DNA from: Terasakiella brassicae
GTDB taxonomy: Bacteria; Pseudomonadota; Alphaproteobacteria; Rhodospirillales; Terasakiellaceae
Length of the DNA stretch: 64,000 nucleotides
Reading direction: 5' to 3'
NCBI RefSeq assembly: GCF_014641495.1
Contig: NZ_BMHV01000014.1
Span: 24,463 to 88,462 of the forward strand
Shown: piece by piece, positions 24,834 to 33,389 of the stretch
Numbering within the stretch: position 1 is the first letter of the stretch
Layout of the letters: every line of letters begins with the position of its first letter
Notes under the pieces: model-generated
Seen by the model: the letters and a program-made list of their open reading frames with translations, nothing else
The model's database searches: none
Told to the model about the DNA's origin: nothing
Position numbers and translations under genes: made by a program

Positions 24834-25769
24834 CTATGGATGGGGGAAGAAGACGATAAACGCACTGATGGTGATAAGGGCAAGCGCCGTGGTTAAGAGA
24901 ATCGTATTCCCGGCGATTCTGTCGCCAACCCCGTATCGGGTGGCAAAGACAAAGGGGTTGGCCCCTGTCGGCATGGCTGCAGCCAATGTTGCAATCATCA
25001 CCCATAACGGGGAAGCTTCGATCACATATTTGGTGACGAGCCACACGGCCAAGGGCATGAGGATGAGTTTGGCAAAGGCAGCCACAAGGACGGGCAGGGT
25101 GGTTTCTTCCAATCGCAGGGAATAACGCGCCATACCGCCACCCACAGCAAATAAGGCACAAGGGGCGGCGGCCTTACCCAGCATATCGGTGGTGCGATCA
25201 ATGATAATGGGCATGTCGAAACCGGAATGGGCAAAGGCCCAACCGCTGACCAGTCCGATGACCAACGGGTTGGTGATGACGCTTTTAATCGCACCCAGAA
25301 GAATACCGATAATATTGGCGTTCGGGTTGCGTGCGGTTTCAATCAAAACACAGGATAAGGTAAACAGGATCATTGCGTTGAAGGTGATGATCGTCATCAA
25401 CGGAACGAGGGCCTCGTTTCCATAAGCCGTTTGGACGATGGGCAAACCGGTGAGCGCGAGATTTGAAAAAGAGGCGGAAATTGCCGTTACCACAGCGCGC
25501 TCATATCCGATACGTTTTAAGAAGAAGGTAACCGCGAGCAAAATGACGATTCCTACACCGTAATAGCCAAGCAGGACGGAAAGTTCGAGATCACGTTCCA
25601 TCACACCGCTGGCAGAGGTGCGAAACAACAGGGCCGGGACAGCAAGGTAAAAGATGAAACGAGTAAGATCATCAACGCCGGCTTGGCTGAAAAGCCCCCG
25701 TTTTGCCAGCAGGTATCCTAATCCGATAATGGCAAAAACAGGGATGACGGTTGTCAGGACTTGGGTCAT
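24834..25769 (-). CDS. AEC family transporter (auxin efflux carrier type)
   Basis: 311 residues with about ten hydrophobic helices spread over the whole length and the two-repeat layout of the AEC/BART superfamily (first repeat from VIPVFAIIGLGYLLAKRG, second around 165-300). These inner-membrane carriers export or import organic acids or hormones; the substrate is not known here. The start at 25769 has a methionine directly before the first helix. It is divergent from upp, 116 bases apart. Confidence 0.85.
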   Translation of the reverse strand: MTQVLTTVIPVFAIIGLGYLLAKRGLFSQAGVDDLTRFIFYLAVPALLFRTSASGVMERDLELSVLLGYYGVGIVILLAVTFFLKRIGYERAVVTAISASFSNLALTGLPIVQTAYGNEALVPLMTIITFNAMILFTLSCVLIETARNPNANIIGILLGAIKSVITNPLVIGLVSGWAFAHSGFDMPIIIDRTTDMLGKAAAPCALFAVGGGMARYSLRLEETTLPVLVAAFAKLILMPLAVWLVTKYVIEASPLWVMIATLAAAMPTGANPFVFATRYGVGDRIAGNTILLTTALALITISAFIVFFPHP

Positions 25770-25885
25770 TTGGGGCGCGTACTTTCAAAAGCGAAGGAAG
25801 CAAGGGGGATCAGCGTTTGCAATGGCGTTGCGGGGGTGTTATGAGTCCGCCCGTATCAGATTTGACCATATAGACAGGTTTCGCC

Positions 25886-26539
25886 ATGTTCAAGCATCCG
25901 GATTTTAAAAATCTTCATGTTGTCGATCACCCGTTGATCCAACACAAACTCACCCATATGCGCAACAAGAAAACATCCACGAAAACGTTTCGTGCTTTGT
26001 TGAAAGAGATTTCTTTGCTGATGGGGTATGAAATCACACAAGACCTGCCGTTGACAACGGAAGTTATCGACACCCCTATGGTCACGATGGATGATGCACC
26101 GATTTTGGAAGGGCGTAAAATTGCCGTGGTGCCGATTTTGCGTGCCGGGCAGGGCATGAGTGACGGTTTGTTGGAATTGATGCCGTCAGCACGCGTTGGT
26201 CATGTTGGCCTATACCGCGACCCGGAAACCAAGTTGCCAGTGGAATATCTGGTGAAATTGCCACAGGTGGAGGGTCGTACCTTTATTATGTGCGATCCCA
26301 TGTTGGCAACGGGGCATTCTGCGGCCTATGCGGCAGACGTTTTGAACCGGGCAGGTATTAAGGATGAAGATATCCGTCTGTTGGTTCTGGTTGCGGCCCC
26401 CGAAGGGATGAAAGTGTTTGAAGAACAACATCCTGATATCAAGGTTTATACGGCTTCGTTGGATTCTCATTTGAACGAGAAAGCTTATATTATTCCGGGC
26501 CTTGGCGATGCCGGGGATCGTTTGTTCGGCACGTTTTAG
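25886..26539 (+). CDS. upp: Uracil phosphoribosyltransferase
   Basis: 217 residues; converts uracil and PRPP to UMP. The PRPP-binding motif is [12 protein letters not shown] (about 133-144), and the C-terminal uracil-binding region [11 protein letters not shown] is intact. [11 protein letters not shown] near residue 83 is also conserved. Cytoplasmic salvage enzyme. It fits with the UraA-type permease about 2 kb downstream, on the other strand. A terminator (GGGATC-T7-GATCCC) follows directly. Confidence 0.96.
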   Translation: MFKHPDFKNLHVVDHPLIQHKLTHMRNKKTSTKTFRALLKEISLLMGYEITQDLPLTTEVIDTPMVTMDDAPILEGRKIAVVPILRAGQGMSDGLLELMPSARVGHVGLYRDPETKLPVEYLVKLPQVEGRTFIMCDPMLATGHSAAYAADVLNRAGIKDEDIRLLVLVAAPEGMKVFEEQHPDIKVYTASLDSHLNEKAYIIPGLGDAGDRLFGTF

Positions 26540-26562
26540 GGGATCTTTTTTTGATCCCGCCC
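26538..26562 (+). terminator. Terminator of upp
   Basis: GGGATC, a loop of seven T, GATCCC directly after the upp stop codon. The loop itself is T-rich, so the shape is unusual but stable. Confidence 0.55.
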
Positions 26563-26643
26563 CTTTATTATTAGATATTCATTTTTCCAAATTCGTTTTA
26601 TTCTGAAATGGATATTATTTCCGATTTTAGAGGGGAAGAAAAA

Positions 26644-26979
26644 ATGAAAAAAATGGGGGTTACCGCCTTTGTGCTACTTGGCGGCTTGATCTTGAATATG
26701 CCGGCATTTGCCAGTGGGCAGGAGACGTTCGACAATGTCTGTGTCGCCTGTCATGGCGAAGATGGCAAAGGGGCAGAGGGAATGGAAGGTGTTCCAGACT
26801 TTACCAATGCCCCGGCCGTTTGGTCCAAAAGCGATGCAGAGCTTGCACAGTCGGTCATCAACGGGATTGAAAAACCGGGCGCGGAAGTCACAATGCCCCC
26901 GCGTGCCGGCGATGATGAACTAAGCGATGGCGATATTAACGCGGCGGTTGCCTATATGCGCAAAACGTTTGGGAGTTGA
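26644..26979 (+). CDS. Small periplasmic cytochrome c
   Basis: 111 residues. Signal peptide (Lys-Lys start, hydrophobic stretch 5-19, cleavage after AFA near residue 23), haem-binding CVACH at 33-37 and a likely Met axial ligand in TMPPRAG (Met84). The size and the pattern of residues resemble cytochrome c5/c-555-type monohaem proteins that shuttle electrons in the periplasm. The start at 26644 is preferred, since the frame upstream lacks a signal sequence and GAGGGGAAG is about 8 bases upstream. A strong terminator follows. Confidence 0.88.
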   Translation: MKKMGVTAFVLLGGLILNMPAFASGQETFDNVCVACHGEDGKGAEGMEGVPDFTNAPAVWSKSDAELAQSVINGIEKPGAEVTMPPRAGDDELSDGDINAAVAYMRKTFGS

Positions 26980-26984
26980 TGTTT

Positions 26985-27021
26985 AAGGGGGCCTCTTTTC
27001 AATAAAGAGGTGCCCTTTTTT
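26985..27021 (+). terminator. Terminator of the cytochrome c gene
   Basis: GGGGCCTCTTT, short loop, AAAGAGGTGCCC and six T residues. Confidence 0.8.
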
Positions 27022-27044
27022 CTGAAAAGGCGTATCCTTTACCT

Positions 27045-27827
27045 ATGATAATCAGACGATCTTTGTACATGTTCGGGTGCTTGATCTGCTTGATTTCTTC
27101 GTTTGTGAGCGAAGGCAAGGCAGAAGAAGATGTCTGCGCATCTATTAAGGCATCTGCACATCCCGAGGCCCCACCGGCAATGTGGTATGACGGGAAAACA
27201 ATGGCAGGGGTGGGGGCTGATGCCATTGTCGAAATTGGTAAACGGATCGGCGTTCCGATTGTTTTATCGTACGAAGGCCCGTGGAAGCGGACGTTGCGTG
27301 CGTTGGAAATCGGGGAAATCGACCTGATATATGCGCTGTATAAAACAGAACAACGGCGCGAGATTTATGATTTTACCATCCCTTATTTTACCGACCCGGT
27401 TGTGATCGTCCGTAACCCGCAATATCAATCCCGGATAAAATCACGCAAGGACTTACCTTACTTTAAGGGGGCTGCGACGATGGGGGACAGTTTCGGTAAT
27501 GATATCGACAACTTGATTGACACAAAGCTGGACGTTCAACGGGTGCGCAATTATGCCATTTTATTGAAGCTCATTGCCAGTGATCGGGTAAATTATGGCA
27601 TTGCCCCGCTCTGGACGATCAAAGGCCATATCAGGCGTAATGCCTATCATGATGAAGTCGTTATTGTTGAGAATGCGCTTGTGGCAGAAGATATGTATAT
27701 GGCCTTTTCCAAAATATCTCCGTGTAAGAAATATCTGTCCAGGATAAATGAGGAACTGTCAAAAATGATGGCCGCTGGGGATATCGATCGATTGCTGGAT
27801 GAAAATATTGCGCGCTGGAGCAAATAG
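27045..27827 (+). CDS. Periplasmic solute-binding protein, SBP_bac_3-like
   Basis: 260 residues with a signal peptide (MIIRRS, hydrophobic 8-19, cleavage near EGKA at 26). The mature part has the family 3 solute-binding pattern: PPAMWYDGKTMAGVGADAIV early, WKRTLRALEIGEIDLI (about 86-101) and YDFTIPYFTDPVVIV (about 111-125). Such proteins bind amino acids or act as sensors. No ABC transporter genes are next to it, as also for the second protein of this type at 35846. Downstream, the terminator region is split by a repeat element. Confidence 0.8.
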   Translation: MIIRRSLYMFGCLICLISSFVSEGKAEEDVCASIKASAHPEAPPAMWYDGKTMAGVGADAIVEIGKRIGVPIVLSYEGPWKRTLRALEIGEIDLIYALYKTEQRREIYDFTIPYFTDPVVIVRNPQYQSRIKSRKDLPYFKGAATMGDSFGNDIDNLIDTKLDVQRVRNYAILLKLIASDRVNYGIAPLWTIKGHIRRNAYHDEVVIVENALVAEDMYMAFSKISPCKKYLSRINEELSKMMAAGDIDRLLDENIARWSK

Positions 27828-27846
27828 CAGGAATGAGATAAAAAAA

Positions 27847-27869
27847 GAGCTGCCGTTACCGGGCAGATC
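27847..27869 (+). terminator. Left copy of duplicated terminator hairpin, repeat copy 1
   Basis: GAGCTGCC, loop GTTACC, GGGCAG-A-TC follows the solute-binding gene but has no T run because the repeat element starts here. The complete version is at 28033-28062. Confidence 0.6.
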
Positions 27870-28034
27870 AGACTGCTGACAAAGTGTTTTCAGTAAATAA
27901 TTAACCCAAAGCCGTCATCCCGCGCTTGATGCGGGATCCATTTAAAATTAATGGATTAGATGTTACTCATTGGGCAAAGATGGATCCCCGATCAGGGTCG
28001 GGGATGACAGTTAGGGGCTTTGTCAATAATCTGA
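27868..28034. repeat. MITE-like repeat, copy 1 (about 167 bp)
   Basis: Ends TCAGACTGCTGACAAAG and CTTTGTCAATAATCTGA, which are imperfect inverted repeats. Inside are two hairpins, ATCCCGC/GCGGGAT and ATCCCCGA/TCGGGGAT. It is almost identical, in inverted orientation, to 40792-40959. Flanked by two copies of the same terminator hairpin. No coding capacity. Confidence 0.75.
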
Positions 28035-28062
28035 GCTGCCGTTTGACCGGGCAGCTCTTTTT
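28033..28062 (+). terminator. Right copy of duplicated terminator hairpin, repeat copy 1
   Basis: GAGCTGCC, loop GTTTGACC, GGGCAGCTC and five T residues: the complete Rho-independent terminator of the gene at 27045, now 206 bases beyond its stop codon. Confidence 0.7.
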
Positions 28063-28084
28063 GCAATTGAAGTGATTATCTTTT

Positions 28085-28243
28085 TTAGGAAATCTTATTG
28101 AGGATGCCGAGCCAATGGTTTTCCCGACAGAATTGTTTGGCTTCGTCCGGGCCTAATGTGTTGAGCAAGCGTAGGACAAATTCTTGAGGTCCAACCGGTT
28201 TTGTTTGCGTTTCACCACTATAAGCCATTGGCTTGTTCATCAT
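28085..28243 (-). CDS. Small protein, 52 residues, unknown function
   Basis: An unlisted short gene with a strong AGGAG ribosome-binding site just upstream of tandem ATG codons (28243 and 28240). The product has a flexible start and a helical end with EFVLRLLNTLGPDEAKQFC and a Trp. The codon use resembles the neighbouring core genes. It lies between the repeat element and the UraA-type permease, on the same strand as the permease. Function unknown. Confidence 0.6.
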   Translation of the reverse strand: MMNKPMAYSGETQTKPVGPQEFVLRLLNTLGPDEAKQFCRENHWLGILNKIS

Positions 28244-28381
28244 TGTCTCCTGAGGAATTGGTTATGGTATTTGCCTGTGTGGTAATACCACTTATAACCA
28301 ATCTCTCACGGGCGTTTGGACTTATTTTCTTGTCACAGTAGGTATTTTGACTTTTCGTAATGTTGTTTTTAGTCAATCCCC

Positions 28382-28410
28382 GCAGCGGTGTGTGTGAATT
28401 ACACCGCTGC
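28382..28410 (-). terminator. Hairpin after the uracil permease gene
   Basis: GCAGCGGTGT and ACACCGCTGC around a short loop; no T run on the minus strand, so termination efficiency is uncertain. Confidence 0.4.
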
Positions 28411-28425
28411 CGTTGTGAATTGGCT

Positions 28426-29757
28426 TTATTCTGCTGCTTCAGTTTCGATGTCGTCAGGTTGACTGAAAATCGAACCGCCAGCTTCGGCTTTTTCGCGACC
28501 GGGCAGAATGGCGTTCAGGATCAAGCCGACCAATGTTGCCAAGGCCATACCTGCAATCTTGAAGTCGCCGGAGAACTGGATAAAGGCACCGCCGATACCG
28601 ATCACCAGAATAACGGACGCAATAATCAGGTTGCGTTTCATACCAAAATCAACACGACGATCAATCATCATGCGCATACCGGAAGAGGCGATAATACCAA
28701 ACAGCAAAATGGCAACACCGCCCATCACCGGAACGGGAATTGTTTGAATTAACGCACTGACGGTCCCCATAAAACCAAACAAAATTGCGATACAAGCCGC
28801 ACCACCGACCACAAAAACACTCATAACACGGGTAATGGCAATAACGCCGATGTTTTCCCCGTAGGTGGTGTTGGGCGGGCCACCGATGAAGGCAGCAAGG
28901 GCGGTGGCAAGACCATCGCCGAGAAGGGAGCGATGCAGGCCCGGTTCTTCCAGGAAGTTACGCCCCGTGACTTTGGACAGGACCATTTGGTCGCCGATAT
29001 GTTCGGCGATGGTGACAAAAGCCACAGGTGCAATCAGGGCAACAGCGGTCAATGTCAGGACAGACCCTTCGGAAATAAAGGCAAAGGTAAAGTCGGGTAT
29101 TGCAAAAACGGGGGCTTCAGCAACTTTGGAAAAATCAATTAAGCCGAGGGATAAGCTGATCACATAACCGCCGACCACGCCAAACAGGATCGGGATGAGT
29201 GCGAAAACACCACGCATAAAGACCGAACAGACAATTGTAATGAGCAAGCTGGTAAGGGCGACACCAAAATGCAGGGTGCTGTATTGTCCGGTTGCCGGGT
29301 CGTTCATCGCCATATTGATAGCAACAGAGGCCAGCCCCAGACCGATGACCATAATAACAGGCCCAACCACGACCGGTGGCAACAGGCGCATTAGCCAACG
29401 CACACCGAAGAAATGGATCATAATCGCAACAACGACATAGACCAACCCGGCAGAAATACAGCCGACCAAGGCACCGGCGGCACCGATCCCTTCAATTTGG
29501 GAGGCCGCGATAATCGGGCCGATAAAGGCAAAGCTGGATCCCAGATAGGCCGGGATTTTGCCACGGGTACAAACGATATAGAGCAAAGTGCCCAATCCGC
29601 TGCTGATTAAGGCGACTGACGGGTTTAACCCCGTCAGGTAGGGAACAAGGATGGTTGCGCCAAACATGGCAAACAGATGTTGGGTACTCAGGATAAGCCA
29701 TAAACCGGGGGACGGGCGCTCATGGACATCCAGAACAATATGATGATCGTTGCTCAT
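28426..29757 (-). CDS. uraA: Uracil/xanthine permease, NCS2 family, UraA-like
   Basis: 443 residues with 12-14 hydrophobic segments. The NCS2 signature regions can be seen: SSFAFIGPIIAA near 77-88, VALIAPVAFVTIAEHIGD (about 240-257, with the key Glu before HIGD), and GGPPNTTYGENIGVIA (about 291-306, with the second Glu). This matches proton:uracil symporters. Together with upp at 25886 it gives uptake and salvage of uracil. A hairpin GCAGCGGTGT/ACACCGCTGC lies at about 28382-28410, past the stop. Confidence 0.93.
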   Translation of the reverse strand: MSNDHHIVLDVHERPSPGLWLILSTQHLFAMFGATILVPYLTGLNPSVALISSGLGTLLYIVCTRGKIPAYLGSSFAFIGPIIAASQIEGIGAAGALVGCISAGLVYVVVAIMIHFFGVRWLMRLLPPVVVGPVIMVIGLGLASVAINMAMNDPATGQYSTLHFGVALTSLLITIVCSVFMRGVFALIPILFGVVGGYVISLSLGLIDFSKVAEAPVFAIPDFTFAFISEGSVLTLTAVALIAPVAFVTIAEHIGDQMVLSKVTGRNFLEEPGLHRSLLGDGLATALAAFIGGPPNTTYGENIGVIAITRVMSVFVVGGAACIAILFGFMGTVSALIQTIPVPVMGGVAILLFGIIASSGMRMMIDRRVDFGMKRNLIIASVILVIGIGGAFIQFSGDFKIAGMALATLVGLILNAILPGREKAEAGGSIFSQPDDIETEAAE

Positions 29758-29881
29758 CTTCTCTCTCTATATATAATTTAAGTGTCCGGACTGTGAATAA
29801 ATTGACCGAAAGGTTAAATTTATCATGTGCGGATGTAAATAAAGAATCTGAATTGAGCAAGCTTTTCGCGTCTTTTTACGC

Positions 29882-30304
29882 TTATTCTCTGTTCGGCGGG
29901 ATAGAATAGGTGCCCGTGGCATGGGCAACGGGTTCGTCGTGCCCATCGGAATGCAAGGTAACTTCCATAACGGCAAGGCGCTTGCCCAGTTTGAGAATAC
30001 GTCCTTCCGCCATCAAATCACCCGGGGCGGGACGGTGCATAAAATTGATATTGAAATTGGTGGTGACTGCCAGCTTTACCTTGCCGATTGCAGACAGAAT
30101 AACCGCGTACATGCAGGCATCTGCCAAAGCCATCATGGTCGGACCCGATACGGTGCCACCGGGGCGCAACATCGAGGCGTTGAACGGCAACCTCAGAACG
30201 GCGTCACCATTACCAATCTGGTCCGTTTTCATGCCGATTTCCTGTGCCCAGGGAAGTTCTGTTTCGATGATATGGTCGAAATCTTCGACGCTGATTTTTG
30301 CCAT
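29882..30304 (-). CDS. PaaI-type hotdog-fold thioesterase
   Basis: 140 residues. The hotdog core is recognisable: helix with GPTMMALADACMY (about 55-67, catalytic-type Asp63), and strand LAVTTNFNINFMHRP (about 78-92), followed by the PGD-x-x-AEG turn. Acyl-CoA thioesterases of this family hydrolyse CoA esters of aromatic or medium-chain acids. It is divergent from an enoyl-CoA hydratase relative, with a strict palindrome between them, which suggests a shared CoA-ester pathway and co-regulation. Confidence 0.85.
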   Translation of the reverse strand: MAKISVEDFDHIIETELPWAQEIGMKTDQIGNGDAVLRLPFNASMLRPGGTVSGPTMMALADACMYAVILSAIGKVKLAVTTNFNINFMHRPAPGDLMAEGRILKLGKRLAVMEVTLHSDGHDEPVAHATGTYSIPPNRE

Positions 30305-30347
30305 GTTGTGGCCTCCCGTTATGTTATAGTTTAGAAAAGATGTTATA

Positions 30348-30368
30348 TTACGTTTACGTAAACGTCAA
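30348..30368. promoter_or_regulatory. Operator candidate between thioesterase and crotonase genes
   Basis: ACGTTTACGTAAACGT (30350-30365) is a perfect 16-bp palindrome flanked by TT and CAA, with an inverted TTGACG as a possible -35 box. It resembles the motif I recall for LiuR-type MerR regulators of branched-chain/fatty acid degradation in proteobacteria; that assignment is tentative. Confidence 0.55.
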
Positions 30369-30422
30369 TTTGCGATATCTTGATTTCGAATATTAGATTT
30401 AAGACATGGGAGACATTGAAAA

Positions 30423-31226
30423 ATGAGTGCGCAAGCCGAAACGATAAATGAAGAATTGGTCACACGCCGTGATGAGGACGGGGTTGCTATTGTCACCTTG
30501 AACCGTCCCAAAAAATTTAATGCGTTATCTGTTGCTGTTTTGGAAGCTTTGCTTGAAACCTTTGATCAAATTGGCAAGGACAGTTCTGTACGTTGTGTGG
30601 TTTTGGCAGGTGACGGCAAGGCTTTTTGTGCAGGCCATGATCTGAAAGAAATGCGCGAAGATACAACGCGCGAGGCGATGCAGGCGCTCTTTGCAAAATG
30701 TTCGGAAGTGATGTTGAAAATTACATCCATCCCTCAGCCCGTGATCGCACGTATTCATGGGATTGCGACGGCAGCCGGATGTCAACTTGTTGCGACATGC
30801 GATTTGGCCGTTGCGGTTGAAGAAGCCCGCTTTGCGACATCCGGGATCAATGTCGGTCTGTTTTGTTCCACACCGATGGTCGCTGTGACACGAAATATGC
30901 CAACGAAACAAGCTTTTGAAATGTTGGTAACCGGTGATTTTATTGATGCCGCGACAGCGTTACAATATGGCTTGATCAATAAGGTTGTGCCCGCAGACCA
31001 ACTGGATGAGGCGGTTATGGAAATGGCAACTAAAATTGCCTCTAAACCAGCGGTTTCTATCGCCCTTGGAAAGCAGTTGTTCTACAAGCAACTGGAAGCC
31101 GCCAAAGCCGTGGCTTATGATATGGCTGCAGAGACAATGACATGCAATATTCTGACAGAAGATGCCCAAGCCGGGATTGATGCCTTTATTGCCAAGCAAC
31201 CCATGCCGAAATGGAAAGGCTGTTAA
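30423..31226 (+). CDS. Enoyl-CoA hydratase/isomerase family protein (ECHDC3-like)
   Basis: 267 residues of the crotonase fold. The oxyanion-hole regions AFCAGHDLKEM (about 67-77) and GIATAAGCQLVATCDLAV (about 110-127) are conserved. The two catalytic glutamates of classical hydratase are not at their usual places: the stretch reads ATSGINVGLFCSTPMV. That matches the ECHDC3-type subgroup, whose reaction is not well defined. A role in fatty-acid or branched-chain CoA metabolism fits the divergent thioesterase. The ATG at 30423 is followed by a charged leader of about 10 residues. A strong terminator follows. Confidence 0.85.
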   Translation: MSAQAETINEELVTRRDEDGVAIVTLNRPKKFNALSVAVLEALLETFDQIGKDSSVRCVVLAGDGKAFCAGHDLKEMREDTTREAMQALFAKCSEVMLKITSIPQPVIARIHGIATAAGCQLVATCDLAVAVEEARFATSGINVGLFCSTPMVAVTRNMPTKQAFEMLVTGDFIDAATALQYGLINKVVPADQLDEAVMEMATKIASKPAVSIALGKQLFYKQLEAAKAVAYDMAAETMTCNILTEDAQAGIDAFIAKQPMPKWKGC

Positions 31227-31238
31227 GCCCATATAAAA

Positions 31239-31284
31239 ACAATTGAAAGCGCCGTTTCAACTTGCCTGGAACGGCGCTTTTTAA
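31239..31284 (+). terminator. Terminator after the crotonase gene
   Basis: AAAGCGCCGTT, loop, AACGGCGCTTTTT: a long GC-rich hairpin followed by a T run. Confidence 0.85.
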
Positions 31285-31291
31285 TGGGGGA

Positions 31292-31489
31292 TTAGCTTGT
31301 TTGACTTTTGGTTTCAAAAAAATCATCACCGGCAATATCCAATAAGGCAATCCGATTGATGACGCGTAACCAATATTCTGTTTCTTCTTCACCTGTTGCC
31401 TTTTGCATATTGTCGAACGCAATGAAGCTCGCCTTTTTCAGGCCGAACTTTTTGTAGAGTTCTTTTGCGATGGCAATTTCATCAGACAT
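31292..31489 (-). CDS. Small conserved-looking protein, 65 residues
   Basis: A short acidic/basic helical protein (IAKELYKKFGLKKASFIAF, then EYWLRVINRIALLD). No motif is recognised. It is convergent with the crotonase gene, sharing its terminator region, and lies 112 bases from the CoA-binding gene. In the gap before it, TGTACAT is directly repeated (about 31537-31552). Confidence 0.5.
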   Translation of the reverse strand: MSDEIAIAKELYKKFGLKKASFIAFDNMQKATGEEETEYWLRVINRIALLDIAGDDFFETKSQTS

Positions 31490-31601
31490 TTAACTGCCTC
31501 TGTATTTTATCTATTTATAGTTTAGTCGCGCCTGTACATACTGTACATCACCTATATGGGTAGTGTAGAACAGATTTAAATACATTTTTAGGGAAGTGAT
31601 A

Positions 31602-32090
31602 ATGAGTAATCTTGTTTATGACGATGATTGGTTGAAAGGTATTCTTCGTGATGTGCGTGTGATCGCAATGGTCGGGGCATCTGCAAAATGGAACCGTCCC
31701 AGTCATTTTGCCATGAAGTATTTGCAAGGCAAAGGTTACCGTGTCATTCCCGTGAACCCGGGGCTTGCAGGCGGTGTGATTTTAGGCGAAACGGTTTATG
31801 CGTCTTTAAATGATGTACCCGGTCCTTATCAAATGGTCGATATTTTCCGTAATTCCGAGGCAGCAGGGGCAATCTGTGATGAAGCCATTTCTTTAAAAGA
31901 TGAAAAGCAGATTTCGGTAGTCTGGATGCAATTGGGCGTGCGCAATGATGAAGCGGCAACACGCGCAGAAACTGCTGGAATGAAAGTGGTGATGGATCGT
32001 TGCCCGAAAATTGAATATGGCCGTCTGTTTGGTGAATTAAGCTGGGCAGGGATCAATTCCGGTATTATTTCTTCCAAGAGGTTAAAATGA
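31602..32090 (+). CDS. CoA-binding domain protein (CoA_binding_2)
   Basis: 162 residues forming one Rossmann-type CoA-binding domain: VRVIAMVGASAKWNRPS (about 18-34) and the YRVIPVNPG strand-turn (about 48-56) are the family marks, as in YccU-like proteins. ATG at 31602 is preferred over the GTG at 31596 because AGGGAAG is spaced 6 bases from it. The stop overlaps the start of metY (ATGA), so both genes are translationally coupled. Its ligand and role are not known; linkage with metY is often seen. Confidence 0.85.
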   Translation: MSNLVYDDDWLKGILRDVRVIAMVGASAKWNRPSHFAMKYLQGKGYRVIPVNPGLAGGVILGETVYASLNDVPGPYQMVDIFRNSEAAGAICDEAISLKDEKQISVVWMQLGVRNDEAATRAETAGMKVVMDRCPKIEYGRLFGELSWAGINSGIISSKRLK

Positions 32091-33376
32091 CAAATCAACC
32101 TAAAGAGTACGGTTTGGAAACACGCGCAATTCATGCCGGAAGCCGACCAGATGCAACAACAGGGGCACGCAATACGCCCATTTATCAAACCACGTCTTAT
32201 GTGTTTGATGATGTCGATCACGCGGCTGATTTGTTTAATCTGCAAACATTTGGTTTCATCTATTCCCGCCTGACAAATCCGACGGTATCGGCATTGGAAG
32301 AGCGTATCGCCAATCTCGAAGGCGGGCGCGCGGGTGTTTGTTGTGCATCCGGGCATTCCGCACAATTTTTGGCCTTTTTCTCTTTGCTGGAACCGGGCGA
32401 TCGTTTCTTGGCGTCAAAAAATCTTTACGGCGGGTCCATGACCCAGTTCGGGGTCAGTTTTAAACGTCTGGGATGGGACGTTGATTTTGTGGACTGTACG
32501 GATTTGGAGGCTGTGAAGGCAGCCATCAAGCCGGAACACAAGGCCCTGTTTATTGAACCGTTGGCCAATCCGGGTGGTGTTATCCTGGATACGCAGGCCC
32601 TGGCGGATCTTGCCCATGAAAATCAGATGGTGTTGATTGCCGATAATACAATGGCGACACCTTATTTGTTCCGCCCTTTTGAGCATGGCGCTGATATCAT
32701 TACTCATTCCGCCACCAAGTTTTTAGGCGGACATGGAACGTCGATGGGCGGTGCGGTGATTGAATCTGGCAAATTTGACTGGGTGAAGTCGGGGAAATAT
32801 CCGGCTTTGGTTGAAGCTGATCCTGCCTATCACGGTTTGTCGTTTATTGAAACGTTCGGGGATTTTGGTTTTTCCATGAAAACCCGTTGTGTGGGTTTGC
32901 GTGATTTTGGTCCGGCGATGAGCCCGACAAACGCCTTTAACCTTTTAACCGGGATTGAAACGTTACATTTACGTATGGAACGACATGTGGAAAATGCCCG
33001 TAAAGTCGCAACATTTTTAGCGCAACATCCGGCGGTAAGCTGGGTGTCCTACGCTGGTCTTGCGGATAGCCCATATCACGATCTGGCGCAGAAATATTTT
33101 CCGAAGGGACCCGGATCGGTCTTTACGTTTGGGGTTAAAGGTGGTTTTGAGGCAGGTGTCAAAGTGGTTGAAAACGTCAACCTGATATCGCATCTGGCCA
33201 ACATCGGGGATACGCGCAGCTTGATTATTCATCCCGCAAGTACAACGCATCGTCAACTTAGTGAAGAACAGCAAATCGCAAGCGGGGCTGGTCCCGATGT
33301 TTTACGCTTGTCGATCGGGCTGGAAACGGCAGATGATATTATTCGTGACCTCGATGAGGCTTTATCCCTGACCTAG
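32087..33376 (+). CDS. metY: O-acetylhomoserine sulfhydrylase
   Basis: 429 residues, PLP-dependent Cys/Met metabolism family. Makes homocysteine from O-acetylhomoserine and sulfide. The PLP lysine lies in THSATKFLGGHGTSMGG (Lys about 210), and YSRLTNPTVSALEERIA (about 61-77) with the family pattern places the substrate arm. The start overlaps the CoA-binding gene by 4 bases. No separate terminator; a short DUF1835 remnant follows 13 bases downstream. Confidence 0.93.
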   Translation: MTNQPKEYGLETRAIHAGSRPDATTGARNTPIYQTTSYVFDDVDHAADLFNLQTFGFIYSRLTNPTVSALEERIANLEGGRAGVCCASGHSAQFLAFFSLLEPGDRFLASKNLYGGSMTQFGVSFKRLGWDVDFVDCTDLEAVKAAIKPEHKALFIEPLANPGGVILDTQALADLAHENQMVLIADNTMATPYLFRPFEHGADIITHSATKFLGGHGTSMGGAVIESGKFDWVKSGKYPALVEADPAYHGLSFIETFGDFGFSMKTRCVGLRDFGPAMSPTNAFNLLTGIETLHLRMERHVENARKVATFLAQHPAVSWVSYAGLADSPYHDLAQKYFPKGPGSVFTFGVKGGFEAGVKVVENVNLISHLANIGDTRSLIIHPASTTHRQLSEEQQIASGAGPDVLRLSIGLETADDIIRDLDEALSLT

Positions 33377-33389
33377 AAGGAATTATGAC

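Noticed and set aside
24745..25125. Open frame of 126 codons on the plus strand over the AEC transporter gene
   Set aside because: Antisense to a clearly conserved gene, no ribosome-binding site, no recognisable domain.
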